From Pomphorhynchus laevis (lineage: Eukaryota; Acanthocephala; Palaeacanthocephala; Echinorhynchida; Pomphorhynchidae), in NCBI GenBank assembly GCA_012934845.2, contig WNNJ02002212.1, positions 124,001-188,000 of the forward strand: DNA of 64,000 bases. Reading direction: 5' to 3'. Every line of letters begins with the position of its first letter. The stretch's first letter is position 1. The notes beneath the pieces were generated by a model. The model was given only the letters and a program-made list of their open reading frames with translations, did not search any database and was not told where the DNA came from. The position numbers were made by a program, and so were the translations under genes. Below, in pieces: positions 43,861-55,363 of this stretch.

Positions 43861-45715
43861 AAAACGGGGAAGTATTCTTAATATCACTTGGAAGGAAAAT
43901 CCAGCGAGCGACCAGCGACTTACGCTCGGGGAGATTCCTGCTACAGAGAATCAGCGCATCCATTCAGAGGGGTAACGGGATATGCATCAAGGAGACGATC
44001 GCCGGCAGATCCATAGAAGAATATAATTTCTGACTTTATTAATAAATTGTTTGTGTTAAAAAAATATAAATAAAACGATAAAGTAAATGATTTTATTACT
44101 CTATTATTTTTTGCCGTCTAATGATATTTTGTATTACTATTAAACACATTGCTTTGTCATTATTAATTTCCTATGATATTTTTTAACAATTCATATTTTG
44201 TATTTTCCATGTTATCAAGCCGGAGGAGCAAATTTTTAATGAAACGTTTATCATAATATAACAGAAAAGTAAAGAAATCATTTTTACAAAAACAGACAAC
44301 AATGGCTAGTTGACAACGTCATGTTGCAATAAAGCAGCGGACTAAAAATTTTCTTAATGTCATTTTTTTGAGTCACTGCTTAAATTATCCATTAAAGATA
44401 ATTTATCTAATAAGCATATACTAATGTCTGTTAAGTAAAGTATTCAAAAACAAGGTAAATATTATTAAATGGATAAATCCTTTTGCTATTAAATTAATAG
44501 CCAAAATTAAAAAGATATTTAATATGTATTATTACAAAACCCTTTATGAATTATCGGTGACTAGCTTATTTAGATTTTTACTTGAGATTATTATTAACTA
44601 TGTTAATCTTTAATCTTTGTGACTTTGAATGTGTAATTTTATTTAATCGTTAGCATTGTGAAATACAAATTTAGATATGAATGCAATTTTAAAGAGTCTA
44701 ATTATATTTTATATAATATTTTGACTATTTTAATTTGGATAATAAACTAAAAAATACAAAAATTATATTAGTAAAATATTTTTTCAAGTCGCTAATATCA
44801 ACGTGGAAATTATTTCGCTATATTTACTATTTAATATAGTCAAGTATTTAAAATTAGATCATATATCCTTACTGTTATTATAATGCGAAACATTATAATG
44901 TTAAACGTTCTAAGTATTTTATTTCGTTATGATAACTTTGCTGTTTCCTTTTGTGAGCCAAATATTTTAAAAATAATATTTCGTTTAAAATTATTTATAT
45001 GTATTATTATTTATCGTATATTGTTTCGATAAACATAAAATTTATTTTGCAGACTTTTTAGATTAAATACGTTTTTTATAAAGACAGCACTTGTCAACCA
45101 CTGCCTAACTTGTAACTCTTCTTTTTTCTTAATATTAATGAAATATCATTACATACAATGAATTCTCGCACGCACTCTTTCATCAAGTGTTTCTCATGCA
45201 TGTGAAGTGCTATTTTATATAATAATTTGTAATTTATAAAGTATATATGTAAAAATGAGAACATAATAAGAGCACAAAAGCGAAAATAATGAAGGTAATA
45301 AAGTTGCATATGTAGATAAATCTTTTATGGCAACACAAGAGCTGAAACCCATCGGATGGATTCGGTACTTGAATTGTGGGATTACGGACTAAGTTCATTA
45401 CAATGGTTCATCAGTGAACTTATCAAATTTTCAGAATTGGTTTTCATTCTCAGTTGCCAGGACAAAACGAATTGATTGAATGTGAACGTTTATAATAACG
45501 CAGATAATAAGTGACATACGACTATGTACAAGAAATTCAGCGCTGTCAGAACGTTTATACACTTAAGTTCGGCACCACCATAAAGTAAAAAGACTTTTAA
45601 TTCGGAATTTGGAGATTCTGGCAAAGAAAATCTACTCACTGCATGAAAAGTTTGCGCTAGCTTAAAACGAGCGATATGAAGGAAGCGCTTGATTTAACAA
45701 ATGGTTCAATATCCT
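43861..45715. other. AT-rich stretch without recognisable genes
   Basis: About 1.8 kb with no homology seen. A more GC-balanced part at about 43860-44010 and another at 45310-45650 have no long frame. It is possibly unique intergenic DNA. Confidence 0.4.
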
Positions 45716-46319
45716 GCAAAACAATAATAAAAACTTTATTAAATACACCAAAATATAAAACATGCAAGAAAAAGTAGGTCACAGCAAAGTCAGATAAAAA
45801 TGACAGAACTTCAACTTCATTATTCTTCGTCTTCCGTTTCTCTTTCATGGCCTCAAGTCCAGGGGAATCTGAGCCCCCAACCAACCGATCCAACACGCCG
45901 CCTTCCGACTGAACCACTCGGGGTCTTTTACCTCCCGAAGAATCCAATCGGCGCGGACTATGCTGGATAGACGAGAGACTTAGGAGCTTAAGAAAACTTA
46001 GCCTTTGCTCTAGGGGACGTCTTCTTGAGAAGAATACTAATCCCGAGATAGCCCAAGTGCCCAAAAGGCACACCTGGGTTTTCCCTTTTAATGACAAATG
46101 CTGAGCCCGTTTCAGGACCCACCTAGCTTTCTTCAGGATACGTTTGAGTCTATTCAGGTCAGCTTTCGCCGACCATTTCACCGTAACGGTGAATCCCATA
46201 TATTTTATTCGACTTGTAAAGGTGAGGAGTGGTTCAGAGGCAAATATAGAGGAGAGAGCAGATAGTGCTAATCTCTTTAGTTTTTGCTTGGTAGCAGGGG
46301 TGCCATGAAAGACAACCAC
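45657..46319 (-). pseudogene. LINE A4 ORF2 C-terminal fragment
   Basis: The open piece corresponds to A1 ORF2 from HGTPATKQKLKRLALSALSS to the end: FTVTVKWSAKADLNRLKRIL, RAQHLSLKGKTQVCLLGTWA. It diverges near the end (GGVLDRLVGGSDSPGLEAMK), where A1 stops earlier. The longer tail here may be the ancestral C-terminus. Beyond KNNEVEVLSFLSD the frame enters 3' UTR and flanking DNA. Confidence 0.75.
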
Positions 46320-47535
46320 CTGCGATTTAGCGGAGTTTAAAATAAGATTGGACTTGGGTAACAGGTGTTTTAATCTTAAAAAGAAACGGCTGATGTCCGA
46401 GACTACGTCTTTGCACCTGTGTCCAGAAAACAGGGCTGTGGTATATCAGCATATACCACTAGACGTTGTTCCCGTTTAAATATTTTAAAGAGTTCAATGG
46501 ATGCAGCAAGATATAAGATAGGAGAGAGGGGAACCTTGAGGCACACCTGTAATAGGATAGGACTGAAGCGCATCAGGGTCATCTTCATAAAAGAATCGCT
46601 TGGTGTATAGCAGTATCTCAACCCTGTTAATAATTCTCGCGGCAACCCGAGGAACCTGAGAAAAGAGACAAGAACGGGAATGGAGATGCGGTCAAATGCA
46701 GCAGAAAAGGATAGACCGCGTATCCTGAAAGACTATAACATCTGCATCTCTACCAGATAGAAGTCTAAGGGCAGAAACACCTCCTGAGCTCCACTGAACG
46801 ATATTCAGTAAAAAAGGCTCACGAGTACTATGCATTGTGATGAATTAGTTGAATGGGAGGATTGCTCACCTAGACAGAGCTAGGTACAGGAAGGTTGCCC
46901 TTCCCACCACTAGCCCCCTCCAGGGAAGGTACTTACCCCTGGGCAATATCATCATTTCCCTTTAGTCATAAGTCGAATAAGCTTCCCGATCTTAATCGGG
47001 GGACGGTATGGGCCGAAGCCCCTCTCTTTTTCGACATTGGAAGAACAGATGCCACTGGAATCGTGGGATTCTTGTTGATAGCATCCACGGCCATTAGTAT
47101 AAGGTTTTCCAACCTTTTTATGCGACACTTTTATCTTTATATCCATCAACCGGGATATATCTGTGTCGTCCATGCGCGGTGCGGCCACACAATAAAAGGA
47201 AGTTGTAGGTTTACCTGGGCGAATGAAAAGCCTTCTTACGCCTTGAACTTACTGCGGTTCCTGCGCCACGGGTTGGAAGACGATGGTGATAGATTTTCAG
47301 CTATCTGCACTGGCGCAGTACAAAAGCCAGCCGGAATAGGGTTACCGTCCCTACCCACGATTGGTCTAATACTAGAAACTTTGAAAGTCGCTGTAAACGA
47401 TTGCATGTCATCTTCATCCATTGAACATGGTAGATTGGTAACTTTGATCGTAGCCAGGATAGGCTTTATGGTAAGTTTACCGAACTCTTTGAGGTTCTCG
47501 GAAAATATTCCGCGTATTGTAATATCATACTAAGA
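45716..47535 (-). mobile_element. LINE family A, copy A4 with large internal deletion
   Basis: On the reverse strand: ORF1 (47530 to about 46890, with PIVGRDGNPIPAGFCTAPVQ and MDIKIKVSHKKV), the ORF2 start, then a sharp junction near 46710 where endonuclease-start sequence (equivalent to A1 12430) joins RT sequence equivalent to A1 about 13895. Roughly 1.47 kb of ORF2 is missing. The RT end and C-terminal region follow (46319 to 45760) and the 3' end (tatttaataaagtttttatt) lies at about 45720. The catalytic box retains gat at the first Asp, followed by a one-base loss. Confidence 0.85.
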
Positions 47536-47564
47536 GATTATATCGTACTTAGTAATCTCGTACT

Positions 47565-47720
47565 AAGAGATTAAAGCAAAGTATCGGAAATGCATTCTTT
47601 TACTGTCTCGCTGGCAACCGAAGCGACTAGTGAGTACTTTATTCTAGTTATGAGTGTTGCAAGGTACTTTCAGTTCGTAGATCGAAGCTATTTTCAATCG
47701 GCAACTATATATAACATAAT
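47565..47720 (+). repeat. Foldback repeat C fragment (centre)
   Basis: ggcaac (47613-47618), gaagcgactag, then tatgagtgttgc (47650-47661) reproduce the centre of repeat C next to a LINE A copy. At 11 kb too, LINE A lies inside this repeat. Confidence 0.65.
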
Positions 47721-47869
47721 TTGAGGTATTCACTGTTGCTGGAACCCTCGAAGAGTACTTTGTTCATATTTGAATAAAAATATTATTACACCAGCAAATT
47801 AAAGAATTTACTTATTAACGTTTTGCCCTTTGGGCTTTTTTAATCTAGAATACAGGTACAAACAAAATA

Positions 47870-48285
47870 AAATATGCCATACAATTACGTAAAGATGATA
47901 TATATTTTACTATGGATATCGATTCACTATACACTTCAATTCTCCATGACACAGCGGTGAACTACATACATCAAACTATGGTAGCAGCAGATTACCCAAC
48001 GTCAACATGTAGATTTTTCAAGTTCGCACTACAATTAATTTTATCAGGAAATATGTTTGAATTTGATAACAAGTTATTAAAACAAGTTATTGGAGTGGCT
48101 ATGGGTACACCTGTTTCCCCTACACTTGCAACCATTTACCTAGATAAATATAAAAAATCATTCTTTGAAAATTTCGAACGACCTTCCTATCGGGTTATAT
48201 ATCGCAGTGTTTTGAAATCGCATACCGGGGTCTATTTATACGCATTCATAATAATAAAAGTTAGCGTCAGAAACCTGTAAAAAGT
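47870..48285 (+). mobile_element. PLE reverse-transcriptase fragment
   Basis: An open stretch of about 120 codons has DIDSLYTSILHDTAVNYI, LILSGNMFEFDNK and VIGVAMGTPVSPTLATIYLD. These are the palm motifs before the catalytic YxDD box in Penelope-like RTs. The box itself and everything after are missing. It is a different PLE lineage from the 8.2-kb copy, judging by AMGTPVSPTLA here against GPIIADLF there. Confidence 0.8.
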
Positions 48286-48493
48286 AACGTTTTACAGGTT
48301 TAACTTTTTAAAAGTAATTTTAAGTAACTTTTTGTTCAAGATAAGTAAAATGTTACTTGTCTTTTGTCGATATTACCGATTTCTAACGATAACTTTTATT
48401 ATATATGATAGTTTGTTAGAAATAGCCAATATTGTTCATCGTGGTTGCCGATCATTATATTTTGTTTCTATATCGTTTATATTATATATATAA

Positions 48494-48915
48494 TTTTTTA
48501 GTAATCATATACGCCCGACGCGAAATAATGACGAATGCCGTTTCGTCATCACTATGACTCATCAGTGCCAGTTCCCTCCCACTGCTGGATGCAGAGGAAG
48601 ACTAGTGCTAGTCCCCCTCTGCGTCCAGCAGTGGGAGGGAACTGGCATTGGAGTCATAGTGATGACGAAACGGCATTCGTCATTCTTTCGCGTCGGAATT
48701 ATATGATAGTCCTCCTCTGCGTCCAGCAGTGGGAGGGAACTGGCATTGATGAGTCATAGTGATGACGAAACGGCATTCGTCATTATTTCGCGTCGGGCTT
48801 ATATGATAGTCCTCCTCTGCATCCAGCAGTGGGAGGGAACTGGCATTGATGTGTCATAGTGATGACGAAACGGCATTCGTCATTATTTCGCGTCGGGCTT
48901 ATATGATTACTAAAA
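48494..48915. repeat. Inverted and tandem 100-bp repeat with hammerhead-like motif
   Basis: One unit in reverse (48494-48600) faces three tandem forward units (gtccagcagtgggagggaac starting at about 48623, 48721 and 48821; periods 98 and 100). Both outer ends carry the same atcatataYgcccgacgcg sequence, so the block is an inverted repeat with one arm amplified. In the reversed unit the order is CTGATGA, gtcat-agtg-atgac (perfect 5-bp stem), GAAAC, a 3-bp stem and GTC. The forward units have mutated first positions (ttggag, ttgatgag, ttgatgtg). Confidence 0.85.
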
Positions 48916-49710
48916 AATTCACGCGAAATGGTATCAACATTTGAGATATAATTTTTTAGACTCAAGGAAAACAGTTTTTATTTTGTTAACAAGATTTCGA
49001 TAGTTTAGATTCTTTTGAAATTTGAAACTTAAATTTTAAACTCATAAATAAATAAGTATGTTTCCCTCACAAGGAGGAAGCATAAACACCAGGCAGTATT
49101 CTATTTATCCTCATCAGACCAAGAAATATGAAAGAATTACTCTACCAATATTCAAAGTGGCTACGTATACCCGGTCAAACTGGGGATATATATATCACAT
49201 AAAATTATACTAATCTTCCTTTGTATGTATGTTGTTGAACATTCGTTCAATAAAATTGCTTAAACTAACAACATCGATATGTTGTTTTATGTACAATGCT
49301 TATACTCATACACATAAATCACAACTAATGTCATAATGTATTTTGACGTTTCAATCAATATGTGATTACTTTTTTATATTTAGTTTAGTATTAACGTCAA
49401 GAAATAACAATAATTTTTCAATGCATATAAAAGTATCACCAATGTAACAATTCAGATAAAACAGTAAAGCAATCCTTATATAATGACATACACTCATCAA
49501 GCGTTCGTCATCTGTTTTAAAACTCTAGAAGAACATTGTATATCAAGAAACAAAGAAAATTTGTTCATTTCTGTAAAAAAAATACAGCTTTACGCAGCTG
49601 CCTCTTTAGGTACAAAAATATTTTCTGTTAAAACATTTTTTAATGTCAACAGATATGACATGACATTAGTGGTGTTTTTTTCGTATTGAAATATCAACAT
49701 AGATATGATG
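48916..49710. other. AT-rich stretch without recognisable genes
   Basis: Only chance-looking ORFs are seen. Confidence 0.35.
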
Positions 49711-49715
49711 AATAA

Positions 49716-49911
49716 TCAAATTTATAAATTTAATGGAATGAAGAAAGTTACTAGTTATTCTAAAATACATACAATTTATTATATTGTTATTGCAAATATG
49801 AAATCACTATTTATGTTGTATTTTATATATGCAACAACAATATAATAAATTGTATATATATTCAAATAACTAGCTACTTCCTTCGTTCTATTAAAATTAT
49901 AAATTTAACTA
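49716..49911. repeat. Imperfect foldback, about 85-bp arms
   Basis: The left arm (aatttataaatttaatggaa ... atacaatttattatattgtt) matches the reverse complement of the right arm (aacaatataataaattgtat ... aaaattataaatttaactaa), with several differences. It is AT-rich and has no motif of note. Confidence 0.7.
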
Positions 49912-50590
49912 ATAACCATATATGTGTTGTTTTATTTGCAAGTATGCTGTTTATAATATATTTAATAAACTATAATACAATATAATATAATAATATATAC
50001 AATCTATATATTTTACAAATATATAACACTATTTTTGTGAGTTGTTTAAGTAGACAAAACGTAGGATTAGGTTCTTCAAATTGAAGTAAAACCTTAGTTT
50101 GGCAAGACAAAATTATTTGGATTTTGTAAATCTAACGATTTACAATGTAGAGTATTTAAAATTTAACATCGTATACATTTGCGGTTTTCCAACATGGATC
50201 GACTTAGTTCTTATAATTCCACTAAATCTCTTCGAAAAATTTGCATTTCAAGGATTTATTTCGTCTTCATTTTGTTGCTACCTTTGAAATAAGAAAGTAT
50301 ATCTTTGTGAGCCAAATCACAATTTAAACTTAGAAACTTAGTATTATGTTTCTAAGAAAGTATCTAGAATTTTTTTTCTATCTATTTCCTTAAGATCAAA
50401 ATATTAAATACTTTCCAGAATAATATAAAATGTACTACTTATTTTGTATTTATGTAAATTTTACTGAATGGCATTGGTTTGCTTGTAGAGTGTATTTAAA
50501 AGTGTGTCACTTCAACATTTGTTAATTTCCTTTAGTCCTATACATCAAACTAATAGATATGTATTGTGAATATTGCTTACACGAGCCGCT
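49912..50590. other. AT-rich stretch without recognisable genes
   Basis: Nothing is seen beyond AT-rich sequence. Confidence 0.35.
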
Positions 50591-50596
50591 GTTATT

Positions 50597-50868
50597 CTTC
50601 ATTGGGCGGTTTCATATTTTCCTCGTGTGGTTCTTTTTTAATCCTATCAGCATCACTGTACACTACAATCAGCGTGGGTGGACCTCATCAGCAGTGAGAC
50701 ATGTCTACATTTCGTGTTTCGGTCCAGAAGCAGTAACAGGATCGAAACTAGAAATGTAGGCGTGGGATCATTGCTGATGAGGTTCACCCCCGCTGATTGT
50801 AGTATACGGTGATGCTGATAGGATTAAAAAAGCCACACGAGGAAAATATGAAATCCGCCAATGAATAA
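50597..50868. repeat. Foldback with two head-to-head hammerhead-like motifs
   Basis: The arms of about 130 bp (50597-50725 and 50739-50868) are separated by about 13 bases. In the right arm: ggatc, GAAAC (50744-50748), 25 bases, CTGATGAG (50774-50781), gttc. In the left arm (reverse strand): ggacc, GAAAC (50716-50720), 24 bases, CTGATGAG (50684-50691), gtcc. The closing stems pair in both arms although their sequences differ. Confidence 0.8.
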
Positions 50869-52470
50869 TAGATATGTTAAGAAATTATTCGCAAAACATT
50901 TAAACAGTCAATTAATTTGTAACATTAATCAATTAATGTTACAATTCAATTATCTGATGTGATTATATATTCAACAATTATTCACAAATTTAATATACAA
51001 ATTACTATTTTATGGTTTCATATACTGTCAAATATGAGCTATGACAGAATTTAAAATTTGATCTAATTATCGTTCAAGCATGTTAGTAATTTAAGTACTC
51101 ATGTCGAGTATAAGAATGCACATTGTTGCAGTTTTTTCAAATTATAGTTTCATTGCGTGAGAAACTATGTTAGTTCCACTATAAACCAATGTCAAAATAC
51201 CTTGTGCACCACAAATTCTAATTTTTTTCATATTCCAATATTCTGAACTTTTATATTTGAAGATTTTAAGGAATACGCTTTATTTTAATTATATTAGTAT
51301 CAACCATGTTGCTAGTGGCGATATTGAGAACATGAAATTTTCTTAGTAAAGAATAATTATTGTATTATAGGTAAATTCAATCGACTTAGAATATATATTT
51401 TTTGAATGTAAATGGTTTCTGTAGAACTAATTCAAGTTATCTTCATTTGTCAAATTAATTGAAATTACTTTTACATAATGTTACACTATACCCGTCAAAA
51501 CCACACTATCTAGAATAAAGCGTTATCAGTAGTCTAAAACGTGAGGATAGTCGAACTAGATATTGAACGACTGGTTGAGTGGACGCGTTCGTTTGTGTTA
51601 TGGTATCTGAAATATTAATGATGTAATGAGCATTGAGCTGATATGCTTAGGCTTATAAAAGCTTCTCCTATTTTATTGAATTATTTTGAATGAATGTTGT
51701 TTGAGCGGTATGTACGTTTCTAAACATTCAAGGGCAATTGTAAATATTCGATTTGATTCAATTGCAGTGAAGTTTCATTTTCAAAAATTATAAAGTTATT
51801 TTATCATACATCTTATTACTTTAATTTAAACGAACTTTCAGTCAGCAAAGATGTTATGATATTTCAGCTAATACTATTGTATATTTATACCCTTATTCAA
51901 ACATTAGCCATTGCTTTACTGTTTGTAAGCATCTAGAAGCCTGTGATTGTACGCTGTATTGTATGTAAAACTTGTTACAGGTTTTATCCGGTAACTTGCC
52001 TGAACCCAATTGATATAATATGTCTGATGAATATTTATATACCGATAATTATTTTGATGAATATTAATATACAGTCAATATGTCAATTAGTATAATTATT
52101 GTTGAAAGTAAAATTATTATCTTTATTTACTTACCAGTTATAAGGATTTGGAGTTTTAGTGCAGAATCAACAAAACATGATATTTTATTTATTTATTTGT
52201 TATTTCTTTTATTTAAAAAATAAAAATTATGTTGTTGATCCTGCTTAAAAATACAAAATTTATTAAATTGGCCAAAATCAGTTATCTTTAATTCTAAGAA
52301 TTTTCACTTCTGTAATGCCCTTGTAATGTGATAATGTCAACGTCAACAAATAATTTAAAAATTAAAAGTTAATAAAATGTAATTTTCAAATGTCCAGCTG
52401 TTTCTTACAAGCATCATCAGAAAACTGAGAAAATTCACAAACAATAAAATGTTCGTACATAACGAATACA
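50869..52470. other. AT-rich stretch, unassigned
   Basis: About 1.6 kb with no homology recognised. Near 52395-52425 the reverse strand reads ctgatgatgcttgtaagaaa, similar to sequences found near PLE 3' ends. Confidence 0.35.
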
Positions 52471-52472
52471 AT

Positions 52473-52759
52473 CTTTGTGAATGGTTTTAGGGCCAAATCC
52501 AGCCAAAAAACGTTAAAAACGTTTAAGATTTTGTTATCAACATTTCTTCCACTAATTGTGGACATCGTCAGAATAAATTGTAAATTGCTAGAACATTTAT
52601 AAATTTTCTTCGGAAATTTTCGAAGAAAATTTATAAATGTTCTAGCTAATTACAATTTATACTGACGATGTCCACAATTAGTGGAAGAAATATTGATAAC
52701 AAAATCTTAAACGTTTTTAACGTTTTTTGGCTGGGTTTGGCCCTAAAATCATTCACAAA
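52473..52759. repeat. Near-perfect palindrome, about 142-bp arms
   Basis: The arms meet near 52616 (attttcttcggaaattttcgaagaaaat). They are nearly identical over the full length, with differences such as catttct/gaaatat. Each arm contains ctgacgatgtccacaattag followed by tggaagaaat, where tccac/gtgga forms a stem between CTGACGA and GAAA. No ORF of interest is present. Confidence 0.85.
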
Positions 52760-53265
52760 TATTTCAACCCAGCATGTCTCATTTCGATTCAATGACAAAT
52801 ACAATCTGCACAATAAAATAATTATCACACAATTAATTCATTTATGGTGCTGATCGTGACTGATTTTATGTTGATAAATTTTATCAATTTTCCTGAAGAT
52901 AAATATTCGAGGAAGATGAAAATTTGAAAATAAAAGCATTTTATCATCTACTTGCTATTCTTTAAATAATTGTAGGAACCGACAAAACAGATATTTACCT
53001 TATCTATTGACTGATTTCATCTATGACTTCACAGCGTGAAAACAATGCCTTGTAAATTGGGCATTCGCTATTCCAACTACGACTTTTCCAGTGAAAAAAA
53101 AATTGAAATAGAACCGAAAAGTGCAATTTTAAGAATGCCGTGTTATGTATTGCCATTAATTTCACTGTGCTTTATGTATATTTTTAATATGTATTAACAT
53201 ATATAAACATTTACATGTTTAAATTACCGATTCATAAAAAAATCATATTCGATATATGTAAAATC
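52760..53265. other. AT-rich stretch, unassigned
   Basis: No gene or repeat is recognised. Confidence 0.35.
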
Positions 53266-53269
53266 AATG

Positions 53270-53400
53270 AAGGCAGCCGAAACCAATCAAGGCAGCCGAA
53301 ACGACTGATGATAGTTCACCCTACTGGTTAACTACATCAGTACTTCACCCTACTAATGATTGCTGCCGGCTACCATCACAATGTCTAGGAGTGATAAGGA
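53270..53400 (+). repeat. Divergent copy of foldback repeat C centre
   Basis: ggcagc (53291-53296), GAAAC (53298-53302), then ctaatgat (53352-53359) and gctgcc (53362-53367). The closing stem GGCAGC/GCTGCC is perfect and differs from GGCAAC/GTTGTC in the 15.1-kb copy by changes on both strands. A partial duplicate, ggcagccgaaac, lies just upstream at about 53273. Confidence 0.65.
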
Positions 53401-53465
53401 AGTCTGCTCTGCTTGTAATCGAACTCCGGTTTTTGGCAACACCTATGATTATATTTATTTATATG

Positions 53466-54125
53466 TATATATAATTTCAATTTAAAACAAACCAGACAAC
53501 ATCAAATTTATTCGACAATATTAAGAATTAAATAATGTAACTGAGTCTACGTATTTTATATTGCAAATTAAAAATAATGCAAAATAAAAGTTAAATAGTT
53601 AAATAATAAAAAATTAATTAATAATAAATAATTGTTATAAGATTTTATATAATTTATATCAATATGAATTTTAAACTGAAATTAAAAATAAAAATCAATT
53701 TTTATGAATTGACTAATAGATAACAAACTATGCAGCAGAATAAGGATTAGAGGTCATCAGGAGGAACTGCTATGCTATCAGGTTTCGAACCCTGTTCCTC
53801 TACCCAACATAGCAGCGGGGTTAAATACATGCTAATGATGTATTTCCTCTGATAAAACTATCTAGTATCTTATTCTAATACAAAGTATATTATTTATTAT
53901 CCATCCATAAAAATTTGTCACTTAAGAGTTTAAATTTATTCTTTATATAAATTGTGTTGATATAAATTGTGTTGAAACAAACGTTTCGACTAACGCCTTC
54001 TCCAGTATTCAGGAATACTAACGCCTTTTTCTTCATAAATACCAAAGAAGGCGTTAGCCGAAACGTTTGTTCTTAATATTGTAGAATAAATTTTGCTGTT
54101 GTCTGGTTTGTTTTAAATTAAAATT
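53466..54125. mobile_element. Inverted-repeat unit enclosing a PLE terminal repeat
   Basis: The ends 53466-53520 (aatttaaaacaaaccagaca...) and 54078-54122 are reverse complements of each other over about 45 bases. Inside lie a reverse-strand PLE terminal repeat (53525-53930) and a hairpin (53985-54075) whose arms read acaaacgtttcgRctaacgcc. The flanking repeats may be a foldback into which the PLE end inserted, or part of a composite PLE structure. Confidence 0.7.
53525..53930 (-). mobile_element. PLE terminal repeat, reverse-strand copy with tail
   Basis: On the reverse strand: tail aaatttttatggatggataa, then tcattagcatgtatttaacc, cgctgctatgttgggt, gggttcgaaacctgatagca, tagcagttcctcctgatgac, then the AT-rich part and the end gtagactcagttac near 53535. 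It is the cleanest copy for comparison with 4.7 and 15.96 kb. Confidence 0.65.
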
Positions 54126-54129
54126 CTAT

Positions 54130-55363
54130 AAGCCGCGTCACAAACTGACCCCAGACAGTGGTTAGACATAATGACCAACGTATATATATAGTTTTGTTAT
54201 CACATAACAATCCTAAACACATAAGCAATTGTAGGAATTTATAAAATCAATTTTATTCAAATAATGGTTTACACTGTACCTTTGCATTATTTATAAATAG
54301 TTTATATTTTGATAAAGTTGAATGAATTTCATTGTTCATTTAAGATTCATTTATATTCAAAATATAAAACTGATAGTTGACTGGATCGTTATTACATAAG
54401 CAGAGTAGAATATGGTTCAGATTGCATGAATGCCTGTATTCTTAATAATACTCAAGTCATCGAATGATGCGATTTCACATTGTGTTTCATAATTAATTTC
54501 TTTAAATTATATAAATTTTCAATTGCAACATATACACCTATTTACAAATGACATTTGTTGTTGTTTTATATAGCCCGCAATGCAGACAAATCACTTTTTG
54601 AATTTTCGAACATTGATGTAATGAAAATGAACACAATAATATTCAAATTTTGTTAAATTACTTCTATCCATTTTCATTTGGTGTAAATTTTATTAAACAA
54701 CATGAAATTTTTGATGTAGCACCATAACGTGTGCCTTCGATTCTTTCTCATTTTTATACATGAAACACAATGGAAAATAATTTTTTACCTACATATATTG
54801 TCGAGCTAATTAAATTTTCTTTTAAGCCTAATTCTAATTTATCATGCAATATATAAACGCTACTCGCCATCTATGCATATAAGCGAATACATAAATGCCT
54901 TATTTTCCGATACTAAAAATAAATAATTCGATGCCCAGATGTGGATAACAAATTTTATATTAGTTACAAAACGAAAGTTTAAATTACATATCGCATTTTC
55001 GTTTATAATTTGATTCATATCTTGATATGGATAAATCAGTGATTTGTATTGATAGTCAGACTAGAACACATTTCAATCTTACACATTTTATAATTTTTAC
55101 ATATTAAATTTACATTAAAATAATGAAATTTGCCATTAAGGAATTTGCATCTAAAAATTTACATATTAAAGCAGTCTATATAATGCTTGATATTCACAAT
55201 AAACGCCTGAGTGATCATATGTTAATCAATAATAACATGTATATAAATATAAGTATAACTTACAAGCTTTATATTTTTAGATTAAATGCATACACGACAT
55301 TCAAAGAAGTGCATATATGTTTAATCCAGGAATTGTAACATTCTATTGGTATCTACTAATCTT
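54130..55363. other. Upstream region of the Rabenosyn-like gene
   Basis: AT-rich, with no recognisable ORF or repeat. The promoter of the gene at 55364 should lie in this region, but no specific element can be named with confidence. Confidence 0.4.

Noticed and set aside
55346-55363. A six-codon N-terminal extension of the Rabenosyn-like protein
   Set aside because: It would start from TTG; the ATG at 55364 is the more likely start.
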